64,000 nucleotides of DNA from Onchocerca volvulus (lineage: Eukaryota; Nematoda; Chromadorea; Rhabditida; Onchocercidae). Within the stretch, counting starts at the first letter, position 1. Each line of letters opens with the position of its first letter. Where the stretch lies: the NCBI GenBank assembly GCA_000499405.2, contig HG738138.1, positions 17,095,119 through 17,159,118 on the forward strand. Reading direction: 5' to 3'. Position numbers and translations under genes: made by a program. Below the pieces are notes generated by a model that was not told the origin of the DNA, made no database searches, and saw only the letters and a program-made list of their open reading frames with translations. Below are positions 49,501 through 63,936 of the stretch, one piece after another.

Positions 49501-52500
49501 CACTGATGACTGATTCAGTCATAATCGGTACAAATTCCGTCTTTTCTATGAAATCTGAAGATGGGCTAGATGGCGATGAAGTTTCAGGAATTATTGATGA
49601 TGCCTCTTCTTTAATGATATTTATAACGCTTTGTCGCGAAAGTTGATATTTCTGTTTGGACATGAAGCTTCCACCATTTACAGTCTTATCGGGCCTTAAT
49701 AAAAAAATGATCAAATCAATTTGTTGTATTTTAAAGTCATTAAGTCGATGAAATTTTTAGCGATGAAATTTTAAGAAAATAAATTTTCCAAGGACCAACA
49801 TTTGCGCTTTTTGTATTTGTGGAGCTAAATCCGAAGTTGAACGACTTTTATAAAGGAAAGAAGATTGTTGAATTGGATTTGATGTGTCAAGATGTTCTGT
49901 TGTTTCTGTGCAATCTGATTGGATGATGTCATTAATTACCGCTCTCTCTAATTCTAATCGAATCTGCAAAATGTTTTCGGGAATTTTCTTGAGATCTAGG
50001 AAATTTTCGAGAAAATATGTAAACAAATCCAAAGTTTCATAACCATCTTCAGTATGAAATATTATGAAATCAATTTTTATGAGTTCTGCTCAGCTTCAAA
50101 TTTGCTTTCAGGTCCAGCCTAATTTCATTTCCAAATTTCGATATTTGTCATTTACTCTTCATTTTGATCACATATATCTGAAAAACTCGAATTTACATAG
50201 TTTAGATACGTAATAGATCGTACTTTATAAGTAGAAGCACAGCTGAGAATAGTTAATGCATCACTAATCGGCATATTCTCAAAGGTTATCGTTACTTCTT
50301 TTATTTTATCGCCTGAAAAAAAAATCATCATCGTATTACAAGAAATTCAAAGAAATTTTTAAAACTAAAAAAAAAATTTAACAACTTAGAGGAATCAAAT
50401 TGTTCCTCAATTAATAGTCTGTCGATTTCTAATAAAATAGTAAAAAATATTTTGCACGTTATAATATTCATTTGAAATTCATTAAAAAAAAAAAAAAAAA
50501 AAAAAAAAATTAGCAGTGCTTGAATTAGCACAATTTCTTGAGGTTATTTTTACTTTTAAATAAAATCAATAAGAAAATCATATTTCTTTGTTTCATTCGT
50601 TTCGAAAAACTCACCAACGAAAATATTTCCGGAACGATCAGCCGGACCATTGGGCTCAACATAGCTGATGCAGATGCCATCTGATCTCTGAGCTATCTGG
50701 AAGCCTAATGCGCTAGTATCTTTATCCAGCAGGCAACGAACAACATCTTCCAGCTAAAATTATTAAAGAATAGGAAATCAATATCGAAAAGTTAAATACT
50801 TCATAGAAATTTTGATATTTTTTAAAATAAATCAGACAAAATTTAAGGAATTTCATTACGATATTCATAGAACCGTTGATTGGGAGATCATTTCGTATAG
50901 ATTGAGATCCTAAGCATTGTCTTTGTTGTTTTTGCTGAATTTTCTGATTTTCGATATGAACATCATCCGTATCATCGTCATATTTGCATACCAATGAACT
51001 GCATGATGTCATCTAAATACGAATTGAGATTTTAAAGAAAAGAAGCAATGAAAAACCGAAAGAATATGAAATCAGGATAAATTTTTCAACATTAAAGCCA
51101 TTTTGTTCTCTTTTAAATGCTTTTTTTTTTTTCAGAAATAAAAATGAACTATCAGCAGAGTTTTTCAGAACTTAGCTATCTTGACCTTATCTGTGGATGA
51201 TGACGACATGGTAGCTTCAACCGCTTTATTTTCCATTTCGTTCATTTGTTCACTATAAACGATTTTCCCCGATTTTGCCGCATTATTTTCAACTGTAGCT
51301 AAGAAATCTAAAATTTAATTTTTTACTCAATTTTTTACATATACATAGATTGCTATAACATCAAAGTTTGTTTTATATATATATAAAAGATTTATGCATA
51401 TATATATATATATATATATTTTGTCACATGAAAATATTTTATATTAAATATTTTAAAAAGTGAAGAAATTCGAATGTATTATTTTTTGCAGTAGATATTT
51501 GTATCTGCTAGATTATTCGCACAGCTATTTCACATTTCATTGATATTAATCATGGTAAAATGGCGGCGAAAGTTCATTGGCCTTATTTTAATTGGACGAA
51601 GTGTTTCATTTCTCATCAGTAAATATTTCGAAAACTTTCTCAGTTTAATACTTCATGAAGTATTGCATTTATTCTGCTGAAACACGCAATGAAATTATCA
51701 GAATTTTCAAGATCTCTGTATTTTTCAAGATTTTTTTTTTTTTTTTTTGTTCCAAGAATGAGAGCAAAAAACTTCTTCACTTATTAAATCTCTATCCACT
51801 AAATTTATGAAGATACTGCTATAATTAATCATAGAATGTCATTAAAAATGTGTATGAAAATAAAGAAGGCAAACTTTGATGATAATAATGACTTCCTAAT
51901 GTTATATAAATAAGAGAGTTATTTCGTTCTCAATTTAAAATTAGTATTTATGACAAATAATTAAATATAAAATGGTCACAAAAGTTCAAAAAATCCATTC
52001 TTTAGTGTCTCATAAATTACAGAATTATGAATGAACTTAACAATTCATTGTCGTATTCCTCAACACAATAATTCTTCATGCTTTAAATTCAGAAAAATTT
52101 TTATTTCTCGCTTCATTTTACACCTTTTTTTTTATAAGTCTCTTGTGGATTTTTCTTTGCAAATTGAAATTTCTCAACTTAATCATTGGAATTTATTTGT
52201 TTCCATATCGTCAAATTATCTTATTTTCTTCAATTCTCCTTTTAAAGGGAAGAAATAATGCTTATTTAATTAAAAGAATGAATAGGAGAAAATTAAGAAG
52301 ACGGAAAATTTTTGACCTAATTAAGGATGAAATTTAATTTAATTTAAATGATAAATCATAAAAAGCTGATAAGAAGAGAAAAAATAGTCATAAATATGAA
52401 TAAGAAGAACACAGACTTCAGATTGTTTTGTCAAATAAAATGCAATATAAAGCTTTCCCTAGGGAAAGGTTGATCAAATTTCAAGGAAAGAAAAATATTA

Positions 52501-54909
52501 TCTTTATTTGATTAAATTAAATAACATTATGAATTGTGCTGTAACTTCTGAAACTCAACTTTTTTCATTTCGAGAAATATTGAAGAAAAGATTAGAATAT
52601 TCGAATATTTATTCCGAGTTCATGAATTATTTCATTTCTACGTAAAAATATTTCGAAAATTTTTATCTCTCATAATGAAATTTATTTTTATTCTCATTTT
52701 TTTGAAGAGAAAGAAATGCAAGAATGCAGAAAGAATCAATGCGAATTATGCTTTCATGCTTCCCATACTTATTTTTAAACGAAATGATTTGCGAATTTGT
52801 AATATTTGCTACTACTATTTATTAAAATTTTAAAGGGAAACAAAGATCTAGGATTGAAAGAATTCAAATCAATTTTTAGTGCCAAGTGAAAAAAAAATTT
52901 ATTTTTATTAACTCAATGAAATAAAAATTTTATTCCATATGAAATTCACTTCCATATCGTAGCTTTCAAGTGCGTTTGATTTGTGAAAGCATAAATACTC
53001 AAACCTTAAATGAATACCTTAATTTTCGTGATTCATGAATTTTCATCATAACATATCATAAAGTTCCGTTTTTTTAATGCTGCAAAAACATTTAAAATAT
53101 CCAACAACGTGCAAAATTGCTGAATTTCAAAATTTTCAAATTTAGTATTTATTGCAAAAAACAAAGCAAATTAAGCAAGCTCATATAAAGAAAAGGTCAT
53201 TTTGGATTGCACAGTTAATTATATATTTGCTCCATTTAGAGACGATTAGTTGGCAATGCTGAAATCTAACTTTTTCGAACTGTAATTAATCTGACGTAAC
53301 CAATGATATAGACAAACTTTTAATGCTTTAAATTTTAATTGATTCGAAAAAAAGTGTTCAGTTTTTTTAAAGATCACTATTTATAGTAAAACATCAAAGA
53401 CTATTATTTATAATATAATCAGACTATAAACAACATCTTTTTATCATTTTCTTAAATAATAAAAAATCATTTACTCTAAAATTTTGATTAACCTGAATTA
53501 AATTATTTCTTCCTGATTTCAAATGTAGTCTTCTTATTCTGTATTTTGCTGTTTTAATATAAAATGCAATGAATGAGTGTCTTGCAATGATTCTGATAAT
53601 GATCGCAAATAGACAACATGTTCCATCAGTCTCTCAAACAAGATAAAATTCACTTTTAATTCCAAACAATTATCACTAGAACTTTTCAGTTCAAATTAAA
53701 ACGTCGCTTAGCAGATTATGAAAAATTTTAGCTGGTTACAACGTATTCTTAATTTGACATATACAAAAATTTTGAGTCAGATTATGAATTCACGCAACGC
53801 ATATAACATAATTGATTTTCTGGTTAATAATAATTAGGAATTTGATGGTTTATTGATTTTTATTTAGAATTTTCATCAATCTTTCCTTCTTTTTTTATCT
53901 CGGAAATTCGAGGGACTTTCGAAAATGTTCAAAATATTTATGTTCTTTATTTTCATAAATTTCGAAAAATTATTTCATCAGAAAATAACAATTATTGAAA
54001 GAGTCAGTTTCTTAGATTTTATCACTTCGATAGCAACAAAACAGAAGTTTTGTGTTACTTTTTAAACACAAGTCAATATCTTTTTTGTCTTTTTTGGAAC
54101 ATTCCTTAAATTTTTCTAGAAATTATTATTTTTGATTTTTCTGTAACTGAAAAATTTAAACGATTTTTATGCATATAATTCAAGAAAAAAATTTGAAACT
54201 TCATTTTATTTGCCCAGATAAAGAAAATGATGAAATTTCTGCTATGAAATTATTTATTTTACAGTTGGAAATACTATATTTTGGTAAAGGGCTTCTAAAA
54301 TTGCTGTGTCAAATTTTTTTACCCGTGAAAATTTTAATTAAACACATAAATCATGCTATACACTGCAAGTGCTTGTCCGAACTTTTTCACCGCCATTCTT
54401 AATATGAATTTATGACGAGTTTATGTATATCTGTCTTTTTGATTATATAATTAATAATACTGAGTATTTCTAAACAAAATCACATTCAAAAAAATCCCGA
54501 AAATGCCTTTTTAAGATAAAGAAAATGGAAAGTGAAACACTCAATTAGTTATGCTTCATCTTTCCTTATATTTTTCTGAGATGAAAACGTCATTAAATAA
54601 GTCTGTAATTTTAAAATGTATGAATTTTCAAACTTTTGGAATTTTTCAATTTTTAAAATAACAGAATAAATTGTAATTCAACATCTCACTTTTGTCAATT
54701 GTTCGATTCCGAAAGAAGTACCACAATAGCATTGCGATCCCAATAACAGCGAAGAATGTTGCAAATGATGTCGCAAATATAATACCAGCAATTTGACCTG
54801 CTGTGAAGCAATTCCGTTCCGCTAAAACAGTATCCGGTCCAATAACCAGAAAAACTGGCAGCAATATGGAGCGGGATTTAGTCTTGCTGCTTTTCTTTCT
54901 ACTCCACAT
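46503..54909 (-). CDS. Single-pass membrane protein with cytoplasmic PDZ domain
   Basis: Unidentified scaffold-like protein, 830 aa. Exons: 54909-54690, 51298-51186 (or start 51307), 51012-50860, 50753-50615, 50312-50224, 49963-49800, 49694-49202, 48679-47907, 47729-47576, 47117-47032, 46611-46503; all GT/AG and in phase. N-terminus: basic, then a signal-like hydrophobic stretch ending VLA-ER (about 30), a very short lumenal piece with one Cys, a membrane segment (about 39-66, IAGIIFATSFATFFAVIGIA), then FRNR facing the cytosol. The PDZ domain (about 160-250) has LGFQIAQRSDGICISYVEPN, PADRSGNIFVGDKI and DALTILSCA. A long Ser/Glu/Asn-rich region without recognisable domains follows. The C-terminal 65 residues are charged and probably helical (EEVTDLTKERKARLEANQAL), ending NLGILP. 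PDZ domains bind C-terminal peptides, so a role in organising membrane proteins is inferred. The start is the ATG at 54909; a TTG codon three codons upstream in the same frame is not a plausible start. Confidence 0.82.
51299..54689 (-). other. 3.4-kb first intron of the PDZ gene
   Basis: The donor AAAA|GTGAG and an AG acceptor (two alternatives nine bases apart) join the membrane exon to the cytoplasmic part in phase 1. The intron contains an (AT)n tract (51398-51419) and poly-T near 51731-51748. No nested gene is apparent. Confidence 0.7.
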
Positions 54910-57900
54910 GGCAGTCAAAATTAGATTTTCGCTATCGAATTATCACAATTCATACAATAAAATTACTTCTTATTATAATGATAAGAACACAATCGATGTA
55001 TTTTCTAAAATAATTCGATAATTTCTTGAATGCTTTTTGCTATGCAGAAATAGGAATTAAGTTGCCTTTAGGCGAAAAATATTCTGGAAAACTTGGGCAA
55101 ACAGCTGTCACTCTCAATAATAAATGCCCAATTGTCAAATAGATAAGGAATAATAGTCGAGATAGTAATAAATGTTATCGATAGTAGTGTCAGTGATAAT
55201 AATGAAACGATGTCAGTGATAATCTATCATTGGCGCCTTGCTGTCAGGAAATTGTAGGAAAGGCCGAAGAAATACATACACATATATACTGTCGTTAGAA
55301 TCGAAATATCGGCATGCATATTGCAGATTGAGGCCAAGACAATTTCAAGGACAGCCCGAAGTCACTCCTCTTATTTCACTGATGTTATTTGTTATCACTT
55401 TCCCTCTAGCATCAATATCATCAGCAGTTAATAACAACAGCAGTAACTAATAATGTTTGGTGGCAAATACTACTTTCATTACCCATCACAACCCATCAGA
55501 TGGACTATCAACCACAATTGCATTCTTCTATACAGAATCTTTTGCAACGGTCTATCTCTAATTGATGTCAAGAGATTTGTTCTAACAAGACTACCTTCTT
55601 TTCTCCTTCATCCAATTGAAAAATGAATAATAATAATATTTGTTGTGCAAACTTGACCTCTAACTTCACTTTAATATTGACTGTTGTTTGAATAACCATT
55701 GTATACTAATATCGAAAAATGCCTCTTAAATAACGAAAAAGAAAAAAAATAAAATAAAATAAACAAATAAGAACGATATCTATCTTGTTTTCTTCAATCA
55801 TCTTCAAAAAGCCTATCATTTCCATTGTACTTAAATTCCTGGAAAAAAAAATTTCGTAAGACAATATTTCGGGATGAAAAAAGGCTCAAATAAGGATATG
55901 ATTTATATCTGAATGATTAGAATGATCAAAATAGTGATAATGTTTCAGTGATCGAAGCAAGGAAAGAATCATAGCATAAAACTTTTAACAAATTTCATCA
56001 ACTTGTTTCTACTTTTCCTTCAAAATGTTTCTTCCTTCTTCCGCTTCGATGCATTTCTCTTCATTTTCTCTCCTCTTTCAGTCTTTTCCTTTCTCCGATT
56101 TTCATATTTAATATTCCAAATTCCGAAAAAGGGTTATGAAATGAAATGATTTATGGTGTAAATTCGACAAAATATATGAACTTGGAAATTAAAATGGCAT
56201 GAATTAAAAAGGGTTAAAAAGTGACAAATAATGGCAGTGATAATCATCAATTATCGAGATTTCATATAAATAATTACCACTGTTAATTATTAATAATCTA
56301 CAATCTAACAGAAAGATTTAATAATTCATTAGACCAAATTTGTTTATTCCTTAATAGGGCAACCTGAAAAATGCGCCTCATAGAATCACCAAACGAACAG
56401 TTTTTGATTGATTGGTGCGATGTGATACATGTGTCATTTGGTTTCTTGAATTCCTATCTTTTATTCTGCCTTCTTTTTTATTTTCAAAATAAATCTTATA
56501 TATTAAGCAAATATTATCAATAAATTAAAAATATCAATACATATAAAACAATTTTCAATTGATTAATAACGATATTTACCTTCAGTACAAAGGTTAAAGT
56601 TTGAGATATGGAAGAAAATAATTGAAAAGGAATTCATGTAGAAACAACATGATTGTTTGAATCGATAGCAAAAAAAAGGAAATTTTTTTAATTTGACATG
56701 GAAGTTTAAGGCAGACGTAGTATGTTTTAACCCTAAATAAGTTCAATAAGCATTTTTCGACATATCGATGAACAATCACACTAATACAAGACTGGTACAA
56801 TATTTGCTTTTAAGAATCTTTTCGTTAATTGTACGAATGTTTATTTCAAAAAACATAATGGGAAAGGATGAAAGCATTACAGTCGGAATAATGAATGTAA
56901 TAATGTAATTAAGTAATTTGTCAGAAATAATTACGAAAAATACTTTTTTCTTTTTCTTTATCTATCTATCAAAAGATGATTGGTAAGTGCTCGAACAATG
57001 CTGATGATATAGAAGAGAAGCATTCCTTTTTCAGGATTGGACACATAAATTTCAGGACCTTCTAGATATTTCTTATACAAAAGATTTTATGACATGAACG
57101 GGAAGAAGAATTTAAATTGTTAAAATGTATGACTTTCAATAAATTTTGGGTTATATTATGCACGAATGCTTACTTTTGTCGATCTTGAAAGACAACAAAA
57201 TATATGGTGTTATCAAATGACAACGGAAGTTAGTAGGATTTTATAGTAAAAAGAAGGGTACTGCTGAAAGTGCTACAATATGATGTGAAGAGCAGAGATA
57301 TGGATACTATGGATTTTAGTTTCAGCTGAGATTTGGAATAAAAAAAACCAAAAACTGAATATTTTATGACTGAACAGTAAAAGACAAAAATGCTAAGTTT
57401 AATGGAATATGTAATATATTTAAATCTAAAAAATTTAAGTGATATGCATCATATGCTTTTTTCCTTTTTTTCACAAGCAAATTTTGGAATACTTAATCAA
57501 GCATTTAAAAAAATTTATTTTAATCTCATATAGAAAAGTATATTAGTAATTGTTAAAAAACTAAGTTTTCTTTCTGCAACTCACCTTGAAATCAATTTGT
57601 ATAATCATGGAGATATAAAGAATGAATGAGTCTTTTTCGTTACTTTTTTTAATTTTTAATCAGATATATAAAAAAAAGTTTTATTTTAATCTCATGCAGT
57701 AAATGAATCAGTATCGATAAAACTATAATAAATTTATTTTCTGTAAAAATTTCCACGACAAGAATCCTTTTATATAATTATGATTTATAAAAAGCGAATA
57801 ATAATCATTAGTAAATAACATTAAACTATAAAATTATCAAAGATTTTTCACTGATGATAATACGACAATAATAAGCATGCGTGCAATTAAATAGATCTAT

Positions 57901-60900
57901 TTTATTTTCCAATGAATAAAATTATTCCTTGCAAATAAATTCATCAATTGGCCATTTCTAATGAAAAAGTTATGGAAAAAAAAAGTAAACAATAGTGAAA
58001 TAATATTGAAAATGAGCAAATTTCAAGCAAAAATTCTAGATTTCAACAAAGTAAAGAAAAAAAATTAAAAAATGCCCTTTTCACATGAAGATGGTTTTTT
58101 TTTTCAGATTTCTTCCAATGAAACTTTTTTCCAGCCATCTCTAATTTCCCGTTCAGTTTTTTCTCGATGTTTTATTTGAGATTTCCCTTTTCACATCTTT
58201 CTCGTTTCATCCCATTTTTGCATGACTATGAACTGTTGAAAAAATTTTCTAGCATAAACACAACTATTGATTTAACAAATATTAATTGTAAATTAGCAGT
58301 GTGATTGGATGGATGTGTCTATTGACGGCGATCATCAAGAAATCAATTATCAACGAAATAATATCGATGATAGCAGCAGATGAGAACAGACGAAAAAATG
58401 AGAGAAAAAAAAGAAAGAAAACTCGTTTAAATAATACATTCTGGGAATAATACAGCATGCATGCATGCATTTACATGCACATAAATGACAATGAAGAAAT
58501 TTGCATTGAAAGCCAAAATGAATTAAAAATGTTTTCAAGGGAGCGAATGATTCTGTCGATTGTTTGATACAATTTGTATCTGGATAATTTGGCGCGATGA
58601 TGTCTACAATATCAAATCGTCTCAAAAATTTAACAACCATAAATCAAACATTATAAGAATTTTGAACGGACTAAGAAAATTTCTCGTGCTAATGAAGGAT
58701 TAACGGTTGTTAAATCGGATCACAACAAATTTATCGGATGTGTTGATATTTAACGATATTATCAGCAGAACATATGAAATATAAGAAATGATAATCAGAT
58801 GGATAATCTTGTTATCCATTTTTGTGTCTTGCAGATATTTTAATATTTAAAAATTATTATATGTGAAGTATTCTAGAACACTACAACAGCAATAAAATCA
58901 TAAATATGATTATTTGAAAGATTGAGTTTACTTTATTCCACTCTAATATAAATTACACGATTTATAATTTTAATTTTTTTAATCACCCAATAATTCTGCT
59001 ATGTAATCTTCAACATTCTAGATAGGCGTAGAATCTGGATGATTCTGAATAACCTAAATAATTCGAATTTAAGCGAAAAATAAAATTTTGTATCAAGAAC
59101 TAAGCGATACTTAGTGTAGATCTGTGATTGTGAAATAAAAAAATTCGAATTAATTTATATTAGAGTGGAATAAAGTAAACCCAACTCACATGAACAAAAA
59201 TTAATGCACCGACATAATTCCAAGAACTGGAATTTAATTCATTATTTGATGAATTTCAACAATATTTTGATTTAAAAAATAAAAAAATGTGGAAAATAAT
59301 ATAAATAATTTTTTGATGTATTATTTAGAGAATAATTTTTATTTGAAAACTCCAAATAATGCCTAATTTTTATTAATAAAGCTAAAAATATTTAGAGAAT
59401 ATTTTTTTAATTTAACTTAGAAGTAAACTATTTGGCTGAAAAATTGGATACAAAAATTTTATTGTTCAAAAAATCAGGAATAGTAAGTAGCCACAATAAC
59501 TGCAATTCTTTGATGAAAAACAAGGATGATTGAAAAATCGAATTTTTTGTTTTCAAACATGGCGATAAAAAATAATTTAAAAAATAAAAGCATTCCTTTC
59601 TCCTCATAAACTTTCCATTTTTAAGTTCTTCAGTGAAGTCAATTTTTAGCTATACTACGATGGAAATATTGTTGTATCAATTTCAGGCATTCTCGAGGAA
59701 AGTTAAAGCAAAACTTTTCAATATAAGGAGAAAAAATTTAATTCAGAAAATACTGAATCATAAATATAAGAACTATGAAAGATATAAAAGACAACGAGTA
59801 TCTTCTCATAACTTCCCATGTCATAGAAAAAGATGAGATTCTAAGAATGCTTTGAAATCGAATATGGCTTATTAGTTTAGAATTAATAAAATCTTTCTTG
59901 CCTGTTGGTGTTGTTACAATGCAAGTAATACTTCGAGAAATTCTGATTCTTTGATAATATGATAGAAGCCGATATGATGAACTTAATACAATCGACTAAT
60001 CTATTCTCAAAAACTTTTCTATTCTCAGAAGTGAAGAATCAATTCAGAATAAATTCCCATTCAAATGAAAAATGGAAACTTTGCGTACGGGAAATTTCGA
60101 ATAAGCTAAGAATTATATTGATCTGCTAAAATTTGATTATCAGTGGCAATAAGATTAGCAGGTGATAAATTTAAAAATATAAGAAAGCAAAATGAAATCT
60201 AAATTGAATAGACATAGGCAAACAACATAAGTGTACGAAGCAAAATTTAGAAGTATTTGTGATTTATTGGAATTGACGTTAAAGGTCAAAATTATGACCC
60301 AACAACTACTTTCAACTAATGAAGATTTTTTAGCACGTGTTTCGAAAAAATTCGAAAGATGCAATGATAGGAAAAAAGAAGAGCTCTTTAAAATTTGACT
60401 AGTGCAAAAATATTACAGCTCAATTTTAGGTCAGACAAAAAATTATCGATATATAATATTATTATTCGAAAATTAAAGAAGAATATTTTGTGTTGAATTA
60501 TAAAAAATAATATACTTAAAACCATAAAATATGAAATATTTTATCTGCTCGAAAATCAAAGATTTAAAATTGCAAAAATATTCTGAAATTTTAAATATTT
60601 GATTTCTGAGCAGATAAAAGAGTTTTTGGCTCTTCTATCTACTTGAAAATCAAGTATTAAAAAAAAGAACAACAAGGCTCCTGCCAAATAATAAAACTAA
60701 AGGTAGATGAAAAAAAATTGGAAGGATCAGGCGTAATAATCTAAAATTCTCTAGTTTTTATGTTTAAGTCTTCTTTTTGATAAACTATTCATTTATGATT
60801 GAATACAATCTTTCTGAGACATAAAATTTATTACGCTTGAATGAGAGCAAAAGTTCCTTCTTTAATTTCAAAATATCATTTACATTCCAGTTCGATGAAA

Positions 60901-63844
60901 TAAATTTGTCTGGTTGTTGAACTATTATGATTAATGGTGGCAAAGAACTCTCAAAATAATTAATTAAAATACACGAGAAAAATAAATAAATAATACATAC
61001 TTCTCTCGTTTCAATAAAACTAGCATTATCACTGTCTGCCTGTTCTTTGAAAGAACTTCAATATTTTAAAATAAAATCTTTTTAAAATCTGTAACCATCC
61101 GATTAGTTACAATTAGAATGATAGAAATTTTTGAAATATGTTTATAATTTTACTTCATATTTAGCTACAAAGTTAGTCAATGGAAAAAAAAAATGACAAA
61201 TTCAAAATAATGTGACATTATTGATTTGTTTATTGCAGATATAATAAAACGAGAAATGTAGATTATAAATAATTATAATAAGAAATGACAGGAAGAATTT
61301 TAAATCTGGTTTTAATATTGAAGCGGATGAGATTAATTAAATCACGTGACAGTTGGTTTTAAAATTTGCCACAGGTACGAGAAATAATAATTATACCACA
61401 TGATTAGAGGAATTTGCAAGACGAAGTGTCGTCAAATTATTTTCGAACTTTCAATAAATGACATTATTCTGCTTAAAATAAAACTTAATGATTAAAATGG
61501 CTCATTTTTGATAAATTGAAATAACGCTGTAGGATGAACTAAGTGCAGCATTACATTAATTTTAATAATAATAGTCAGACAGTGATAAAAAAATATATTC
61601 TCTGAGTTTTTTCATAATTGCCAGATTAAATCTTGAAAAATAGCTTCGTTTGTAACTACTAACTGTCGACTAATTGCTTCATATAATTAAAATAAATCAG
61701 AAATTTTGATTAACAATAAAATCTTTCTTAGAAAGAAAATAAGTTTGACGGAAGAAAAGTTTTTCTTCTTTTTTACCGAAAAGATCTAAAAATGTGTCGC
61801 AATATTCTTTTTTTTTTTTAATGATAATATAAATGCTATCTCATGACTGGCTTCTTTTTCTAGAAGGTTGTGGTCTTTCATTTGGAGCTAATTTATTTGA
61901 TCCAAAATTCACATCCATAAAAGTTTACATCAAATATAACCTTTTTTTTTCCTTTACTATATAATTTCCTCATGTTCTTGTTTTCTTCACGCTGCCAAAA
62001 AGGAATTACAAACAAAATGAAATTGAAAAAGCCTTCATGTAAATTTTATGTTCGAAATTTCGATATTTTAAAAGCCATTAGTTTTTGAATCCCATTTAAC
62101 TCTTGAATTTAGCTTCGTTTTTGAAGTTTAGAAAGATGTAGCTTTTACAGATCAATATCCTCAGTATTCAATTTATAATATCAGGATCGTCTGCTTTGAA
62201 TCATGATGGTATCATTTGATACATAAGCTTTCGGACTGAAATTATTTTCCCTTAATAATTATTGATTAGATTGGAAAGCAACTTGTCTAAAAAAGTTCTC
62301 AAGATTGTTCACCGGTGAACACCTAACAATTATTAACATTTTGTCTCTTTCTTCTTTCTTCTCTCCCTTCAACAATAATAAAAATAAAAGATTATTTTAG
62401 GTCTAATTTTTTTTCAAATCTCAAATCAGATCAAGATATCGAAATAATTTAAAATTCAAAAAAAAAAAAAAAAAAAAATTCGTCCAATAAAATGATCAAA
62501 ACTTACTCTTAAATTCGGAGAGCCCAGCAATCTACTGAATATTTTACTTTACCATTCAAATAAACAATTGAAGGTCTATTAAAGAACCTTTTTTTCGAAT
62601 ATTTGAGCGATATAAAAATCTAACAGTGTCAATTGAAATTAATGCAAGTCTTGTCTTAAAAATTTTTTTTGATCACAAGAAAAAGGAAACAGATTTTAAG
62701 GATTTTTTTAGCTATCTGAACTTTTTTAATTTACTGAATTCTTTGCTTTCATAGCAAGTATGATAATATACATAGGATCAAAAGTTAAATGATTATTTTA
62801 TTAAAGATCGGATACTTTAGTAACACCTTATCGCTTCAAAAAATTTATCAATATTTTGAGAATTCGTAACAAATGATTATGGCGAAGCATGTATAAAAGA
62901 ATTGATAGATATGATCTTTCCATAGTTCACTGATTTTTTTTTTCTTTTTCTTTTCCATTTCAATCAAGAAAAATGAATGACTTCATACATGATAAAAAGA
63001 TTTTTACTTTTCATACAATCATTAACAGCAATCACAAATAGAACAGAAGTGAAACCAGCAATTTGAATTATGAAAAGGAACTAAAAAATTATAACAAAAT
63101 CAAATTCAGAAAGGAAGGGAGGAGGAACAGTAAAAACATAAATAATTTCAACACAAATAGTTAGGAAAATTTCAATGCAAATTAAGTGAAAATATATGAA
63201 TGCAGTTATGTTCAGATAAAATTATTCATTGAAAGTTAAAAATAAATTTCTTCGCCTTTTTATGTCATTTTTTGATGAGAAATTAAAGCAATTTTGTTCG
63301 TTATTTTAGATTTTGTGTAATTCAAAAATTTGTCCTAGACAAATTAAAAGTTATAAGAATTTCAATTTTATCGAAAAAAAAAGTCGAACGAAATTATTTT
63401 GTCTATACAAAAATTGCTAAAACCATGTTAAGTACCGAATGAAGGATCGAACCAAAGAATATAAAACGAGTAAATAGATGAACAATGTCCCTTCTCATCT
63501 TCTTTTTACTTCATTCAAAATATTCGAGCTAAACAATCTTATTATTTGCGAATTTCATCCTTTCCTTGGCAAAAAAAGTGATAAAAGTTTGAGAACTCAA
63601 ATTCGATCAATGAAAATATTACTGAAAAACCTGAATGCTTAAAACTTAAAACTTTCCAATAGCATTCTTTAGGTTGGTCGATCAGAATTCGGTAATTCCA
63701 ATCATGTGACAGATTAAGTAAGAAATGGAATAAAGGTTTTCTTCCCATGAAAACTTTATTCATTTTATAATTCTAATATCAATGAGACACAGCACACTCA
63801 TCATTCTTTATTCCATTATATACAAACATAAATTTATGGCTTAC
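54910..63844. other. 9-kb gene-poor region
   Basis: Upstream side of the PDZ gene. Apart from the inverted-repeat element at 58926-59180 I can support no gene. A plus frame at 55238-55450 ends with a signal-peptide-like stretch (LMLFVITFPLASISSA) but is followed quickly by a stop, with no convincing donor. A poly-A run lies at 62457-62478. Confidence 0.5.
58926..59180. mobile_element. 255-bp MITE-like element with perfect 30-bp terminal inverted repeats
   Basis: Bases 58926-58955 (starting GTTTACTTTATTCCACTC) are the exact reverse complement of 59151-59180 (ending GAGTGGAATAAAGTAAAC). The 195-bp interior has no open frame of note. Perfect 30-bp arms at this distance are far beyond chance and fit a non-autonomous DNA transposon. 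No target-site duplication is obvious, although GAG near 58924 and CTC near 59184 extend the symmetry with a 4-5-base gap. Confidence 0.75.
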
Positions 63845-63936
63845 CTACGGGTACATACTTCATTAACAATCCAGAATGAAAAAAATACAGGTAGTTTCTG
63901 TAATTCTTCCACTTTGATCCGATATGAATTATTCAT
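63845..63936 (-). CDS. Possible first exon of an unidentified gene
   Basis: The minus frame from the ATG at 63936 gives 30 codons (starting MNNSYRIKVEELQ, later FWIVNEVCTR) and ends with AG at a strong GTAAGC donor. A possible continuation at about 63732-63635 begins after a weak AG (CATGGGAAG), with the one base needed to complete an Arg codon, and reads KPLFHFLLNLSHDWNYR, then DQPKECYWK. No later exon could be joined and no family is recognised. Confidence 0.25.

Noticed and set aside
55238..55450. Plus frame ending in a signal-peptide-like stretch
   Set aside because: The ATG that would start the hydrophobic part is followed within 27 codons by a stop, with no convincing donor.
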